In this document: in pieces, positions 1 to 7,390 of the stretch | Numbering within the stretch: the first letter of the stretch is position 1 | How the letters are laid out: every line of letters starts with the position of its first letter | Assembly (NCBI GenBank): GCA_002429085.1 | Contig: DIYR01000203.1 | Coordinates: 1 to 11,402, forward strand | Direction: 5' to 3' | DNA: 11,402 nt | Origin: Flavobacteriales bacterium UBA6049 | GTDB taxonomy: Bacteria > Bacteroidota > Bacteroidia > Flavobacteriales_G > Salibacteraceae | Notes under the pieces: generated by a model | Databases searched by the model: none | Seen by the model: the letters and a program-made list of their open reading frames with translations, nothing else | What the model was told of the DNA's origin: nothing | Translations under genes and position numbers: made by a program

Positions 1-1179
1 AGCTACTAAAATTCTGTACTTATTGTTACTACTAATCATGTTGTCAATAGCAACAACTTCTCCACCGAATGTACCGAATGACAATCCTGGCCACCCAGAA
101 AATACCATTGCTGGCCATCCGTCAAACTGAACACGAACCTCCTGTTTTAATCTCACTAGAGGCAAATCAACAGGGTCTACGTACAATTCAACAGCTTTGT
201 GAATATTATTATTTACGATACTAACAATCTGCTGTCCTGCTTTTACTGTTTCTCCAACACCCTCTACTTTTGCCTGAGTAATGAACCCTTCTGTAGGGGC
301 AACAATGAATCTAAAATCAACACGTTGCTGATAGTTTGCCAATGTGTTCTGCAACTTAGCTTGACCAGCTTCTCCATCAAACAACATAGACTGAGCTGAG
401 GCCAAATCTGATTTAGCTTTTGCGATTTTATCAGCATATTCATTAGTAACATTTGCTAGGTCGATACGCGAATTCAACAAACCATTTTTACTACTCAATA
501 ATTTGCTTTCGGTAGAGATGAATTTTGCCTGTTCTTTTTGCAAGTTGTTCTTTCTCTTCTCTAAATCAGTTAATGACTTCAATCCTTGGTCATACAATTT
601 TTGTTGACGATTAAACTGCGCCACAGCGATATCGTAGTTCACCTTGGCAGCTTCAAAAGCTATGCTATCTGCAGTAACTTTCAACTCGCTTTGCTTTACT
701 TTGTTTTTGGCTTGTTGTGTTTTCAGCACTTGCATTTTTTCTAATGCAGAAATCTGATTCGTTAGCTGTTCAACCTTATTATTATACGCTTCAATTGAAG
801 CTGTTTTTGCTTCTAATTGTTTGTTAGTTCGTTCTAATAGCGCAGGGTCAAAGTACTGGTCTTTGATTTCTGATATATATACAATGGTATCTCCAGCTTC
901 TACGAAATCTCCCTCTCTCACAAACCATTTTTCTATTCTACCATCAATCGTACTTACAATGTGTTGAGGACGCTCATTCGGATAAAGTGTGGTGAGCTTT
1001 CCTGTTGTTCTGATATTCTGAGTCCAGGGCATAAATAGTAAGAAGAAAAATGCCCCAAAAATGGCGTACAACCAGTAGGTTAGAATTCTTCCGAATTGAA
1101 TTTCGGAAAGTGTTTTAAATGATCGATACCGCGTTTGTAAACCCTGCGTATCAACCTGTTGTTTAGATATATTCAGCAT
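1..1179 (-). CDS. HlyD-family membrane fusion (periplasmic adaptor) protein, 3' end cut by window edge
   Basis: Adaptor expected to link an inner-membrane exporter to an outer-membrane TolC-like channel. Reading from the ATG at 1179, 393 codons are open with no stop down to position 1, so the C-terminus is missing; the family is usually about 430-450 residues. Visible in order: a short cytoplasmic tail, one hydrophobic membrane segment (about residues 34-51), the first half of a biotinyl-lipoyl-like domain (about 70-105, with DGRIEKWFVREGDFVEAGD), a long Lys/Glu/Gln-rich coiled-coil hairpin (about 114-285), then the second lipoyl half (about 290-330, with VAPTEGFITQ) and the start of the beta-barrel domain. 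The start lies 14 bases after the stop of the ABC gene, so the two are almost certainly co-transcribed, and the ABC protein is its likely partner. No nearby signal shows the substrate. The family call is firm; whether it serves efflux or protein/peptide secretion is open. Confidence 0.93.
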   Translation of the reverse strand, partial: MLNISKQQVDTQGLQTRYRSFKTLSEIQFGRILTYWLYAIFGAFFFLLFMPWTQNIRTTGKLTTLYPNERPQHIVSTIDGRIEKWFVREGDFVEAGDTIVYISEIKDQYFDPALLERTNKQLEAKTASIEAYNNKVEQLTNQISALEKMQVLKTQQAKNKVKQSELKVTADSIAFEAAKVNYDIAVAQFNRQQKLYDQGLKSLTDLEKRKNNLQKEQAKFISTESKLLSSKNGLLNSRIDLANVTNEYADKIAKAKSDLASAQSMLFDGEAGQAKLQNTLANYQQRVDFRFIVAPTEGFITQAKVEGVGETVKAGQQIVSIVNNNIHKAVELYVDPVDLPLVRLKQEVRVQFDGWPAMVFSGWPGLSFGTFGGEVVAIDNMISSNNKYRILVA

Positions 1180-1193
1180 TGCTTACGGTATTT

Positions 1194-2945
1194 TTAAATG
1201 AATAATTCGTTGTAATATGGTTTCTGTTGAATCTCTGCAAAAGTGCCGCTATCTAGCAGTTTCCCATCCTTGAGGATGTAGATTCGATCACATCGTTTTG
1301 CGTATTCACTATCGTTAGAAACACCTACTACACTCCAACCAAATTCTTTACTGGTTAACAATTGAGCAATGTGTTGACGATCTGATCTCTCTAGGTTATG
1401 CATAAACTCTTCGAGCACTAACAATCTTGGTTTGTTTACAATTGCTCTAGCTAGTTTAATCTTTCTAGATACTGATCTCGGGAACGATTTTCCTTCAGCA
1501 ATAATTGGTGTATCGTATCCGTTTGGTAGTGACTGAATGTAACTACTCAACCCTACTAACTCTACTGCTGTTTTCACATCATTCACCGTTACTGTAGCTT
1601 TCCCCATCGTGATGTTTTCTCCTACGGTTCCTTCAAACAAATCTTCGTGAGGGAGCACATCTCCAATTGCTTCGCGTAATGATGAAATACAGAAGTTGCC
1701 CTGTGGAATTCCGTTGTATACAAGATCTCCATTAAAATTGGTCATCAAACCCGAAACCAAGTTGACCAACGTTGACTTACCAGATCCATTAAATCCACTG
1801 ATACAAATTCGTTCACCTGGTTTTACTTCAAAATCTATAGCTTGCAAACAAGAACCATATTGACCATCGTACCTATATGAAAGCCCACATGCTTTTACAT
1901 GCATTCCAGCACCTTCATCCACTTCAGCAAAACGAATCCCACTTTCTTCTTCAATAGGTAAATCGGTTACTGCCCCAATTTTCTCCGTAGCAGTTAATAC
2001 ATCATAAATGGTTTCCATACTCAGAATGAGTTTTTCTACCGATGAAATCACAATAAGTATAACGATTTCAGATGCTACAAACTGACCAATGTTGATTTCT
2101 TGATTTACTACGAGAATACTTCCTAAAATTAAAAGCCCTGCTGTGATCAAAACTTTGAAAACAACAATACTTCCATATTGAAAAACAAGAACATTAAAGT
2201 GTCTTCTTCTGAAGGTGAGGTACTTATACACCAAACCATCTACTTTATCTAGACCTAACGGAGAACTCCCCGTTAATTTGAAGGTAGACATTACACGAGC
2301 TAATTCTTCTAGCCAATAAGCAACGCCATACTTATACTTTGATTCTTTTAGACTGGTTTCTAAACCTTGAGGTCCTGTAAAATAGAAGATGATCACTAAA
2401 ATTAGTACGAGAAGTAAACCAAAAAGCACGAAGAATGGATGGTAAAACGAAAGAAGAAGTAGACCGAAAACAATTTGAATGGCAGATGACGAAAAGTCAA
2501 TTAACATCTTCGGCAAACCTTTTTGTATAGTCAAGGTATCGAAGAATCTGTTTATTAATTCTGGTGGGTAATATTTATTAACCACTTCGCTCTTAAACAA
2601 TGGAATACGGTGTGCAAACTCAAAAGATGAACGTGCAAAAATTCTACGTTGTAATACCTCAGTAATATATAGCTGCATGATTTGCAGCCCACCTGTAAAT
2701 GCCACACCAATTAATACCATTCCCACGAGGATAATCCAAGAGGTTGAAATTTGTGCTCCACCCATAATCAATCCAATAATTGCTTGGATACCTAGCGGCA
2801 GAGTCAAGTTTACCAAACCATTGAAAATGGCATAAATGTATATGTAGCCTATTTCTTTTCGGTCTGGCTTAAGCATTGTAACCAAACGTTTGAAGGGTTT
2901 CCCCTCAAAAGTTTGATCAGCCGTATGTGTTCTTAGAAAATCCAT
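1194..2945 (-). CDS. ABC exporter subunit (fused membrane and ATP-binding domains) with a degenerate nucleotide-binding domain
   Basis: 583-residue half-transporter: a type I exporter membrane domain (hydrophobic segments near residues 31-60, 68-90, 150-190 and 257-300) followed by an ATP-binding domain from about 348. There is no N-terminal C39 peptidase domain. Walker A is intact (GFNGSGKST, 384-392). The other motifs are altered. The Q-loop region reads IGDVLPHEDLF (427-437), without the usual Gln. The LSGGQ signature position reads FPRSV (488-492). Walker B reads LLVLEEF (508-514), with Glu for the usual Asp while the second, catalytic-type Glu513 is kept. The H-loop position reads VSND (542-545), with Asn for His. 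ATP hydrolysis may therefore be weak, or may depend on a partner subunit. The stop of tetR lies 2 bases upstream and the HlyD gene starts 14 bases downstream, giving a repressor-exporter-adaptor operon. The substrate cannot be read from the sequence. Confidence 0.93.
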   Translation of the reverse strand: MDFLRTHTADQTFEGKPFKRLVTMLKPDRKEIGYIYIYAIFNGLVNLTLPLGIQAIIGLIMGGAQISTSWIILVGMVLIGVAFTGGLQIMQLYITEVLQRRIFARSSFEFAHRIPLFKSEVVNKYYPPELINRFFDTLTIQKGLPKMLIDFSSSAIQIVFGLLLLSFYHPFFVLFGLLLVLILVIIFYFTGPQGLETSLKESKYKYGVAYWLEELARVMSTFKLTGSSPLGLDKVDGLVYKYLTFRRRHFNVLVFQYGSIVVFKVLITAGLLILGSILVVNQEINIGQFVASEIVILIVISSVEKLILSMETIYDVLTATEKIGAVTDLPIEEESGIRFAEVDEGAGMHVKACGLSYRYDGQYGSCLQAIDFEVKPGERICISGFNGSGKSTLVNLVSGLMTNFNGDLVYNGIPQGNFCISSLREAIGDVLPHEDLFEGTVGENITMGKATVTVNDVKTAVELVGLSSYIQSLPNGYDTPIIAEGKSFPRSVSRKIKLARAIVNKPRLLVLEEFMHNLERSDRQHIAQLLTSKEFGWSVVGVSNDSEYAKRCDRIYILKDGKLLDSGTFAEIQQKPYYNELFI

Positions 2946-2947
2946 AT

Positions 2948-3604
2948 TTATTGAATGGTTTTAAGCACAAGTTGCGAGAAAAACTCTTCTAACGAGTTTC
3001 CTGATTGATTGACATTGGTAAGTGTTGGTAGGTGTTCTGCGAAGAATGCCTGATGATGCGCTCCTTCAATTACAGTAGAGACTAAAGATTCTGCATATGG
3101 GTATGATGGATTCATTTTTCTAACTATGTCTGCCACGGCTTTTACTAGTCTTTTGTAACTAGAATGATACCCATCTTTGTTGTCTTTATCTACTTCTTTA
3201 CGGAGATATGCCTTTGAGGACTCGCTCACTACAATTCTATGCAAGGCTTGTTCATCTACGTGCTTGAACGAGTCATCCATTTGAATAGGTTCAGTAAATA
3301 AGCGCAAAGCAATTCTGAAGCACTGTTGCGGATCATTAATGTTATTTGTTTGGAAAATAAGTTGGTAATGCAGCCAACTCCAATACCAGCTAATCAAGTA
3401 ACTTAACAACTGGTTTTTATTCGTAAAATAACGATAGATAGAAGCTTCAGTCGAATTAATCTTCGATCCTAATTTCTTAAAAGTAAAGGCTTCAAAGCCT
3501 AATTCATCTATTAAATTAATACTAGAAAAGATAATTCGCTTCCCTAACTCTGTATCAAGTGGGTCTTTCACAAAAATCTTTTCGTTGAGCGTAATTTGGA
3601 TCAT
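2948..3604 (-). CDS. TetR/AcrR-family transcriptional regulator
   Basis: 218-residue protein with a TetR-type N-terminal DNA-binding domain at about residues 18-66. The pattern runs from IDELGFEAFTFKKLGSKI to STEASIYRYFTNKNQLLSYL, where the YRYF-x-NK-x-LL ending is typical of the recognition-helix region. A Trp-rich stretch follows (ISWYWSWLHY, 71-80); the helical C-terminal half should bind a ligand and form the dimer. It is the first gene of the cassette and its stop is 2 bases before the ABC start. It therefore probably represses its own operon and is released by a ligand connected with the exporter (inference). A perfect palindrome upstream, at 3647-3661, is a good operator candidate. The ATG at 3604 gives a normal TetR length, with about 17 residues before the DNA-binding domain. 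The ligand is unknown. Confidence 0.92.
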   Translation of the reverse strand: MIQITLNEKIFVKDPLDTELGKRIIFSSINLIDELGFEAFTFKKLGSKINSTEASIYRYFTNKNQLLSYLISWYWSWLHYQLIFQTNNINDPQQCFRIALRLFTEPIQMDDSFKHVDEQALHRIVVSESSKAYLRKEVDKDNKDGYHSSYKRLVKAVADIVRKMNPSYPYAESLVSTVIEGAHHQAFFAEHLPTLTNVNQSGNSLEEFFSQLVLKTIQ

Positions 3605-3621
3605 ACTTAAAAATCTGCCAA

Positions 3622-3629
3622 CAAATATA
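3622..3629 (-). promoter_or_regulatory. Putative -7 box of the tetR operon promoter (Bacteroidota type)
   Basis: On the minus strand this reads TATATTTG, an exact match to the Bacteroidota -7 consensus TAnnTTTG. It ends 18 bases before the tetR ATG, so the leader would be about 10 bases. No TTTG is found at the expected -33 position; that place is taken by the palindrome at 3647-3661, 17 bases upstream. Assignment by pattern only. Confidence 0.5.
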
Positions 3630-3646
3630 ATTGATCAACTCACTTA

Positions 3647-3661
3647 GATAGTAATACTATC
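3647..3661. promoter_or_regulatory. Perfect 7-1-7 palindrome, candidate TetR operator
   Basis: GATAGTA-A-TACTATC is a perfect inverted repeat of two 7-base arms around one base, in the divergent region between tetR and the SulP gene. It covers the expected -33 region of the tetR promoter, so a bound dimer would block RNA polymerase. Partial flanking symmetry extends it (ACTTA on the left, TAAGT on the right, offset by 3 bases). A second, smaller palindrome TTGATCAA lies at 3631-3638, between this site and the -7 box. Binding by the neighbouring TetR protein is inferred from position. Confidence 0.5.
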
Positions 3662-3728
3662 ATTTAAGTAAGTGTTAAATAAATTTCAACTTGCTCTACT
3701 ATCAAATGTAAAAGGAAATATCACTGGT

Positions 3729-3758
3729 TTTGTTCAACTAAAATTTGAATCATCTTTG
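3729..3758 (+). promoter_or_regulatory. Putative promoter of the SulP gene (-33 TTTG, -7 CATCTTTG)
   Basis: TTTG at 3729-3732 and CATCTTTG at 3751-3758 are separated by 18 bases. The second box differs from TAnnTTTG in one base. Transcription would begin near 3763-3766, at the ATG at 3765, so the message would be leaderless or nearly so. The position also argues that the true start is this ATG and not the in-frame GTG at 3672. Pattern evidence only. Confidence 0.4.
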
Positions 3759-3764
3759 CGTTTT

Positions 3765-5357
3765 ATGAAAGGGGATTCTACACATCAACATCCTAAGACA
3801 GGATGGGCAGGTTTAAAAGCACACTTTAAAGACGATTTAGCTGCAGGATTCAGTGTATCGCTCATTGCCTTACCTCTGTGTTTAGGTATTGCATTTGCTT
3901 CAGGAGTCCCTCCGATTGCAGGATTAATTACAGCCATTGTAGGTGGAATGATTGCTTCTAGGTTTGGCGGCACTTTTGTTACAATCAATGGTCCGGCTGC
4001 AGGTCTTATTGTGATAACACTTGGGGCGGCAGAATCGCTAGGTGGAGCTGGTGTAGAGACTGGCTTTGCAGGTTACCCCCATGCCTTGGGTACTATCTTA
4101 ATTGGAGGTGCATTTGTTGCACTATTTGGGCTACTGAAGGTTGGAAAGGTTGGTGATTATTTTCCGCCAGCTGCAGTCCATGGAATGCTTGCTGCCATTG
4201 GAGTAATTATTATCATCAAACAACTATTTCCTGCTCTTGGTGTTACCTCTCCTAAAGGATCTATACTTGGCGTTGCCACTGCCATTCCCGCTGCTTTTCT
4301 AGAACTACATCCATTAACATTTGGAATTACCTTGATTGCCTTAACCATACTGATAGTCCACCCATTTATTAAGTGGAAACCCTTTCGTATGATTCCTGGT
4401 CCATTGTGGGTTCTGTTAATTACCGTTCCATTAGTACAGTTTATAGATAGTGAAGGAGTACAAATGGTAGATATGCCATCTAGGCTGTTTGGTGAAGGAG
4501 GTTTACAATGGCCCTCATTTGATAAAATTGGGGAGATAGCTTTCTGGAGTGCCGTGGTTAGCGTGGCATTGGTATCGGGAATTGAAACCGTATTGAGTGC
4601 AAAAGCGGTAGATAGTCTAGATCCGTACGAACGAACTTCTAACTTAGACAAAGATTTATTCTCTAATGGATTAGGCTCATCGCTTGCAGCCGTAATTGGT
4701 GGCTTACCTATGATTTCTGAAATAGTTCGTTCTTCGGCTAATGTGAGCAACGGAGCAAAAACGCAATGGGCTAATTTCTTTCATGGAAGTTTCTTATTGA
4801 TTTACGTTTTAATTGGAACAACCATCATAGAAATGATTCCTATTGCAGCACTTTCGGCCATATTAGTGTTTACTGGGTTTAGGCTTGCCTCTCCTAAGGA
4901 ATTTCTAAAAATGTATCAGATTGGTTTTCTCCAATTATCTATATTCATTATTACTCTAATAGCAGTATTAGCTACGGATCTTATCATAGGTATTGCAACA
5001 GGAATAATTAGTAAGTATGTTATCCTACTTATCAAACGAGTGCCTTTCGTTAGTTTCTTCAAACTATCTGTAATTGAAAACAACGAAAACTCAACAACTC
5101 GTTTGACTTTGTCTAAAGCACTGATATTCTCTAATTACCTCTCTTTAAAATCGCGCATGGATAAAGCACTAAAATCTGCTGATACGCTTATTGTAGATGT
5201 AAAAAATGCATCCTACATAGATCATACTGTAGTGGTTCATCTTATGCGTTACAGCATGATTGCTGAAAAGCAAGGAAAGCAGGTAATGATTGAAAACATG
5301 AACAGATTGAAACCTGTATCTAACCATCCACTAGCGGCAAGGAGCAAGATAAGTTAA
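3765..5357 (+). CDS. SulP-family inorganic anion transporter with C-terminal STAS domain
   Basis: Inner-membrane transporter of the SulP (SLC26-like) family, whose members carry sulfate, bicarbonate or other anions; the substrate cannot be fixed from sequence. From the chosen ATG the protein has 530 residues. After a hydrophilic N-terminus comes the typical first membrane region (DDLAAGFSVSLIALPLCLG, 23-41, then SGVPPIAGL) and the conserved TINGPAAG (73-80). Many hydrophobic helices follow up to about residue 425. The last 80-85 residues form a STAS-type domain (TLIVDVKNASYIDHTVVVHL), ending in SNHPLAARSK. The frame is also open upstream to a GTG at 3672 (561 residues), but those 31 residues do not look like family sequence and would contain the candidate promoter. 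No carbonic anhydrase gene is adjacent, so a bicarbonate role has no support from context. It ends 12 bases before the stop of the convergent fluC gene. Confidence 0.93.
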   Translation: MKGDSTHQHPKTGWAGLKAHFKDDLAAGFSVSLIALPLCLGIAFASGVPPIAGLITAIVGGMIASRFGGTFVTINGPAAGLIVITLGAAESLGGAGVETGFAGYPHALGTILIGGAFVALFGLLKVGKVGDYFPPAAVHGMLAAIGVIIIIKQLFPALGVTSPKGSILGVATAIPAAFLELHPLTFGITLIALTILIVHPFIKWKPFRMIPGPLWVLLITVPLVQFIDSEGVQMVDMPSRLFGEGGLQWPSFDKIGEIAFWSAVVSVALVSGIETVLSAKAVDSLDPYERTSNLDKDLFSNGLGSSLAAVIGGLPMISEIVRSSANVSNGAKTQWANFFHGSFLLIYVLIGTTIIEMIPIAALSAILVFTGFRLASPKEFLKMYQIGFLQLSIFIITLIAVLATDLIIGIATGIISKYVILLIKRVPFVSFFKLSVIENNENSTTRLTLSKALIFSNYLSLKSRMDKALKSADTLIVDVKNASYIDHTVVVHLMRYSMIAEKQGKQVMIENMNRLKPVSNHPLAARSKIS

Positions 5358-5369
5358 TACACTTAAGGC

Positions 5370-5744
5370 CTAAACCAAAGGAGATTTATACAGCATCCAC
5401 ATCACCCATAGGCATAGTAACACACTTACTAGTACGTTGGCAACTGCCCACCCAAATTCTTGTCCTTTTAAAAGTAGAAGTGTTTCGTAACTAAAGGTTG
5501 AAAAGGTTGAGAATCCTCCACAAAACCCTACCATAATAAGTGGCCTAAACCATGTTGGTTTATTATTTATAGCTATTTCATTTACCGCCCAAATCAGTAC
5601 TACGCATGCTAAAAGGTTCGCAAGAATTGTTGCAATAGGAAGAGATGATTTTAAATAGCGAACAATCAATAATGAGGTTCCAAATCGAGCTAGTGATCCA
5701 AGTCCACCTCCAACAAAAACTGCTATAAATGTGCTGATGCTCAT
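5370..5744 (-). CDS. crcB: Fluoride ion channel FluC (CrcB)
   Basis: 124-residue small membrane protein of the CrcB/FluC family, which lets fluoride leave the cell as an antiparallel homodimer. Four hydrophobic helices can be seen (about 4-28, 34-56, 67-92, 97-118). Family marks: GGGLGSLARF (12-21, with Arg20), the pore-lining Asn43 in TILANLLAC, and the nearly invariant GFCGGFSTFSTFS (73-85) carrying the Phe and Ser/Thr residues of the fluoride track. The Gly that often follows the Asn in an NxxG pattern is Cys47 here. The ATG overlaps the stop of the PAP2 gene as ATGA, so translation is probably coupled. A single copy agrees with the homodimeric type. No fluoride riboswitch is expected or seen, because the gene is internal to an operon. 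Confidence 0.95.
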   Translation of the reverse strand: MSISTFIAVFVGGGLGSLARFGTSLLIVRYLKSSLPIATILANLLACVVLIWAVNEIAINNKPTWFRPLIMVGFCGGFSTFSTFSYETLLLLKGQEFGWAVANVLVSVLLCLWVMWMLYKSPLV

Positions 5745-6355
5745 CCTGCTAAGTTAAGCCTCATCTTTAATTTAAATTGGCTGTATAACTCACTCCATAA
5801 AAAAGCCGCTCCTATTCCGATTAGCGCTCCTCCTATAATATCACCTGGATAATGTACTCCTAAATAGATACGAGAGTAACTTACAAGTACAGCCCAAACA
5901 ATAAGTAGATAAGTCAGCCACCTCTTCTTTACTACCCTACTCACAAATACGGCTAATGCAAAACTGTTGGCCGCATGAGAAGATACAAATCCATATTTCC
6001 CACCTCTATAGAAATCTCCATTATCATTGAGTAACAAGTGCACCAATCCTTCAATACTCGGCTCATGAGAAGGCCTAAATCGACCAACTAATGGCTTCAA
6101 TAATCCACTCGCTAATTGATCTGCTGTAGTAATAAGTAATGCTACAGAAACTACTAAGCCAGCGATTAATCGCCAATCTATTTGTTTAAAGTGAGCTGTG
6201 TCTTTCTTTAAAATCATGTAAAGCAACCATGCATAAAACGGAATCCAAGACTTGGTACCTGATATGAACCAAAAAATGGGATCAAGCCAATCGACATGTA
6301 TCCCATTTAATGTTAGAAACAATTCTGTATCCCACTGATTCAGTTGCTCAATCAT
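5741..6355 (-). CDS. PAP2-family membrane phosphatase (undecaprenyl-diphosphatase or lipid-phosphate phosphatase type)
   Basis: 204-residue integral membrane protein with the three-part PAP2 active site. Motif 1 is K-x6-RP (Lys87 to Arg94-Pro95, KPLVGRFRP). Motif 2 is the SSH form of PSGH (GFVSSHAAN, with His127; the usual first Pro is Val124). Motif 3 is SR-x5-H-x3-D (SRIYLGVHYPGD, with Arg162, His168, Asp172). All catalytic residues are present. Hydrophobic helices surround the motifs. Such proteins remove phosphate from undecaprenyl pyrophosphate, phosphatidylglycerol phosphate or similar lipids at the outer face of the inner membrane; which one applies here cannot be told. It follows obg by 3 bases and overlaps fluC by 4, so it belongs to the hpt-adk-obg transcript. 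Confidence 0.92.
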   Translation of the reverse strand: MIEQLNQWDTELFLTLNGIHVDWLDPIFWFISGTKSWIPFYAWLLYMILKKDTAHFKQIDWRLIAGLVVSVALLITTADQLASGLLKPLVGRFRPSHEPSIEGLVHLLLNDNGDFYRGGKYGFVSSHAANSFALAVFVSRVVKKRWLTYLLIVWAVLVSYSRIYLGVHYPGDIIGGALIGIGAAFLWSELYSQFKLKMRLNLAG

Positions 6356-6358
6356 GAT

Positions 6359-7378
6359 TTATTCATTGATTAGTTTCCACAACTCATCTTTCAATTCCGT
6401 AATTCCCTGCTGCGCTACACTGGATATAAATAGTGTTTGCACTCCTTCTGGCAATACGGCTTGAATTTCGGTTTTCAATTCTTCGTCTAGCATATCGGCT
6501 TTCGTAATGGCCAACATCCTACGTTTATCCATTAACTCTGGATTGTACTTTTCTAATTCTCGTAATAGAATGTGGTACTCTTCTGCAATGTCATCTGCAT
6601 CACATGGAACCATAAACAGTAGAGCAGCATTTCTTTCTATGTGTCGTAAGAAAGTTAACCCAAGGCCTTTTCCTTCAGATGCACCTTCAATAATTCCGGG
6701 TATATCTGCCATTACAAAACTTCTATCGCCACGATAGTATACCATACCTAGGTTAGGAACCAAGGTAGTGAAGGCATAGTTCGCAATTTCTGGTTTAGCC
6801 GCAGAAATTACTGATAATAAGGTTGATTTGCCTGCATTAGGAAATCCTACTAACCCTACATCTGCCAAAATCTTTAGCTCTAGTACCTTCCAACTTTCCG
6901 ATCCTTCTTCACCTGGTTGCGCATAACGAGGTGTTTGATTGGTAGATGTTTTGAAATGTGCATTTCCTAATCCACCTCTACCACCTTTTAGCAAGACTTG
7001 TTTTTCGCCATGCTCTGTTATTTCAAACAATGCTTCACCTGTTTCAGGATCTCTAGCAACGGTGCCAAGCGGAACATCTAGAATTACGTCCTGCCCATCT
7101 TTACCAGTACTGGTTTGCTTACTTCCGTTTTGACCATCTCCAGCCGCAACGTGCTTACGGTACTTAAGGTGGAGAAGTGTCCACATTTGCTCATTTCCGC
7201 GCAAAATCACATGTCCACCTCTACCGCCATCGCCCCCATCGGGACCACCGCGTGGAACGAATTTTTCTGTACGCAAGTGCGCAGACCCCGCTCCTCCTTT
7301 ACCAGAACGACAATGGATTTTTACGTAATCTACAAAGTTGGAACCTTGTACTTTACGGTTTTTCTTGTGTAATGACAC
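6359..7378 (-). CDS. obg: Obg-family GTPase (ribosome assembly / growth control)
   Basis: 339-residue essential-type GTPase involved in large-subunit ribosome maturation. The N-terminal Obg fold (about 14-170) is glycine-rich, with NFVDYVKIHCRSGKGGAGS, GGPDGGDGGRGG and KGGRGGLGNAHF. The G domain follows: G1 GFPNAGKST (178-185), switch region AFTTLVPNLG, G3 DIPG (225-228), G4 as TKAD (292-295), G5 SSVA (319-322). There is no extra C-terminal OCT domain. The start must be a GTG at 7378: an in-frame TGA immediately precedes it, and no ATG or other usual start lies between it and the conserved domain. The short basic N-terminal tail (SLHKKNRK) is thus real or close to it. It follows adk by 12 bases. 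Confidence 0.96.
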   Translation of the reverse strand: MSLHKKNRKVQGSNFVDYVKIHCRSGKGGAGSAHLRTEKFVPRGGPDGGDGGRGGHVILRGNEQMWTLLHLKYRKHVAAGDGQNGSKQTSTGKDGQDVILDVPLGTVARDPETGEALFEITEHGEKQVLLKGGRGGLGNAHFKTSTNQTPRYAQPGEEGSESWKVLELKILADVGLVGFPNAGKSTLLSVISAAKPEIANYAFTTLVPNLGMVYYRGDRSFVMADIPGIIEGASEGKGLGLTFLRHIERNAALLFMVPCDADDIAEEYHILLRELEKYNPELMDKRRMLAITKADMLDEELKTEIQAVLPEGVQTLFISSVAQQGITELKDELWKLINE

Positions 7379-7390
7379 TCAGTATACTTT

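Noticed and set aside
199..452. Short open frames on both strands near the left edge
   Set aside because: Both fall within the HlyD gene, whose frame is open for 393 codons with lipoyl and coiled-coil features.
3672..3764. In-frame GTG extension of the SulP gene (31 residues)
   Set aside because: The extension does not resemble SulP N-termini, uses a GTG, and contains the candidate promoter; the ATG at 3765 fits the family better.
4157..4750. Long minus-strand open frame (197 codons) inside the SulP gene
   Set aside because: Its translation is rich in Pro, Ser and Thr without any recognisable fold, and it lies wholly opposite a clearly conserved transporter gene.
5361..5372. AGGCCT palindrome as a bidirectional terminator
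   Set aside because: The core is only 6 bases, the flanks do not pair, and there is no T-run on either side.
5745..5800. Possible fluoride riboswitch before fluC
   Set aside because: The fluC start overlaps the end of the PAP2 gene, so there is no non-coding leader, and no pseudoknot-like pattern was seen.
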